64,000 bases of DNA from NCBI GenBank assembly GCA_046050465.1, contig JBJOPS010000047.1, positions 24,401 to 88,400 on the forward strand. The letters are read 5' to 3'. This DNA comes from Egaibacter sp046050465. GTDB taxonomy: Bacteria > Pseudomonadota > Gammaproteobacteria > Burkholderiales > Burkholderiaceae_C. Made by a program: the position numbers and the translations under genes. The notes below the pieces were generated by a model. The model was not told the DNA's origin. It ran no database searches and was given only the letters and a program-made list of their open reading frames with translations. Numbering within the stretch: the stretch's first letter is position 1; the number at the start of each line of letters is the position of its first letter. Shown in pieces: positions 63,256 through 64,000 of this stretch.

Positions 63256-63352
63256 CTCGGCGTTATGTTGTCGCACTGTACTTCAGGCCAATACCGAAGT
63301 GCCAGTATCCCTATTAGCATCAATCCAGTAATTTCTGTTATTCGGAGGTCCC

Positions 63353-64000
63353 ATGGCTACAAGTCAAGTTTCAGCCCAGGCACGTGGCTACATCGTTGTA
63401 CTCGAGGGCAAGGCATGGGTTCTGGACAACTTCGGGCGCCGGGTTTTGCTGAAGGTAGGAGACGAAGTACAGGAAGGTCAAGTTCTCGTGACGGACAACG
63501 GCACGCGACTCGAACTAGGCATGCCAAATGGTCAGGTCGTATCGGTTTCCACTGGCCGTGAACTGCTGGTCGATGCCAACTTACTTGGCATTGCGCCTAC
63601 CGACCAGTCCGAGGCAGTCCTCACGGACCTGAACAACAGTTCTGCACAAATTGCACGAATAATTCAGTCTGGGGGAGATCTTTCAATCGAGCTTGATCCA
63701 GCAGGAGCCGGCCAAACGGGAGGGGATGCCAGCGAATCTCATGGTTTTGTCCGGTTGCTCCGAATTGTAGAAAGTCTGGGTTCAGTTGAACTCAATAGAG
63801 CAGATGCGGATGCAGCTCGGGAGCCCATCGTTGAGCGTTTTCAAAGCAGAGTAGAAACTGTCACGTCAACCACAAGCGCGGCCCCGGTGGTGGCCTCAGT
63901 CACCTCCGATGCCCAGACCGAGGGCACGGCTCTCGTGCACACCGTCACGCTGTCGGGCGCCTCCGCCGCCGCGGCCACCTACAGTTTCAGCCTCTCCGGT
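63353..64000 (+). CDS. Giant LapA-like adhesin, N-terminal part (runs off window)
   Basis: The first 216 codons of a frame still open at the end of the window. The ATG at 63353 has GGAGG five bases before it (63344-63348). Residues 1-110 form a retention-module-like domain (ARGYIVVLEGKAWVLDNFGRRVLLKVGDEVQ and EGQVLVTDNGTRLEL). The expected linker at 115-120 reads DPAGAG, and GFVRLLRIVE follows. From residue 176 the DNA becomes GC-rich and encodes the start of an Ala/Thr/Ser-rich repeat module (VASVTSDAQTEGTALVHTVTLSG). It fits a biofilm adhesin held in the outer membrane. Confidence 0.88.
   Translation, partial: MATSQVSAQARGYIVVLEGKAWVLDNFGRRVLLKVGDEVQEGQVLVTDNGTRLELGMPNGQVVSVSTGRELLVDANLLGIAPTDQSEAVLTDLNNSSAQIARIIQSGGDLSIELDPAGAGQTGGDASESHGFVRLLRIVESLGSVELNRADADAAREPIVERFQSRVETVTSTTSAAPVVASVTSDAQTEGTALVHTVTLSGASAAAATYSFSLSG

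Noticed and set aside
1..64000. CRISPR arrays, rRNA, tRNA, insertion sequences or prophage
   Set aside because: No regularly spaced direct repeats, no rRNA or tRNA-like segments, and no transposase, integrase or phage protein were seen in either strand.

Overview
The window looks like chromosomal DNA of a betaproteobacterium of the family Comamonadaceae (Rhodoferax/Polaromonas-like). The reasons are the short betaproteobacterial-type GshA, the bamE/fur and dapB-exbBD-leuS-lptE-holA-proA neighbourhoods, the hpf-ptsN-hprK block, and a roughly 60-bp interspersed repeat that I associate with these genera. The genus is inferred from memory of family and gene-order patterns, not from a search. I see no rRNA, tRNA, CRISPR array, insertion sequence or prophage.

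Region 1 (1-11.5 kb) appears to handle quaternary amines. It holds an MttB-family methyltransferase, a convergent dipeptide/opine-type ABC importer (binding protein, two permeases, fused ATPase), a membrane di-iron desaturase-like protein coupled to a signal-less PhnD-like binding protein, and the L-carnitine genes cdhC-cdhA-cdhB (dehydrocarnitine cleavage enzyme, carnitine dehydrogenase, betainyl-CoA thioesterase). Together the last three would turn L-carnitine into glycine betaine plus acetoacetate. Region 2 (11.7-25.7 kb) is carbohydrate catabolism. A four-gene operon (MFS carrier, GMC dehydrogenase, enolase-superfamily dehydratase, aldehyde dehydrogenase) acts on an unidentified substrate. 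A complete L-rhamnose operon follows (bifunctional aldolase/lactaldehyde dehydrogenase, isomerase, mutarotase, kinase), with a divergent LysR regulator and a sugar-type MFS protein.

Region 3 (25.7-34.2 kb) carries a MacAB-type efflux operon with its own NodT-like outer-membrane lipoprotein, an SRPBCC protein, a MATE exporter, a class II glutamine amidotransferase and an exported Cys-repeat protein. Region 4 (34.2-50.6 kb) is mostly housekeeping on the minus strand. It covers glutathione synthesis (gshA and gshB around kup and benE), a probable long operon bamE-dapB-exbB-exbD-leuS-lptE-holA-proA with divergent fur, and hpf / ptsN-hprK. Region 5 (50.7-58.5 kb) has a patatin phospholipase, CorA, a decayed-looking gap, the three-gene transhydrogenase pntAA-pntAB-pntB, and nudJ-mnmA.

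Region 6 (58.7-64 kb, running off the end) is a LapA-type adhesin locus: a small conserved protein, type I secretion ATPase and adaptor, an overlapping LuxR-type regulator, and the first 216 codons of a giant adhesin with an N-terminal retention module. The most unusual sequence feature is the interspersed repeat. Seven copies were found by eye. Four are intergenic and three are translated in frame inside proA, leuS and benE. The most speculative lead is the desaturase/PhnD-like pair embedded among betaine and carnitine genes.
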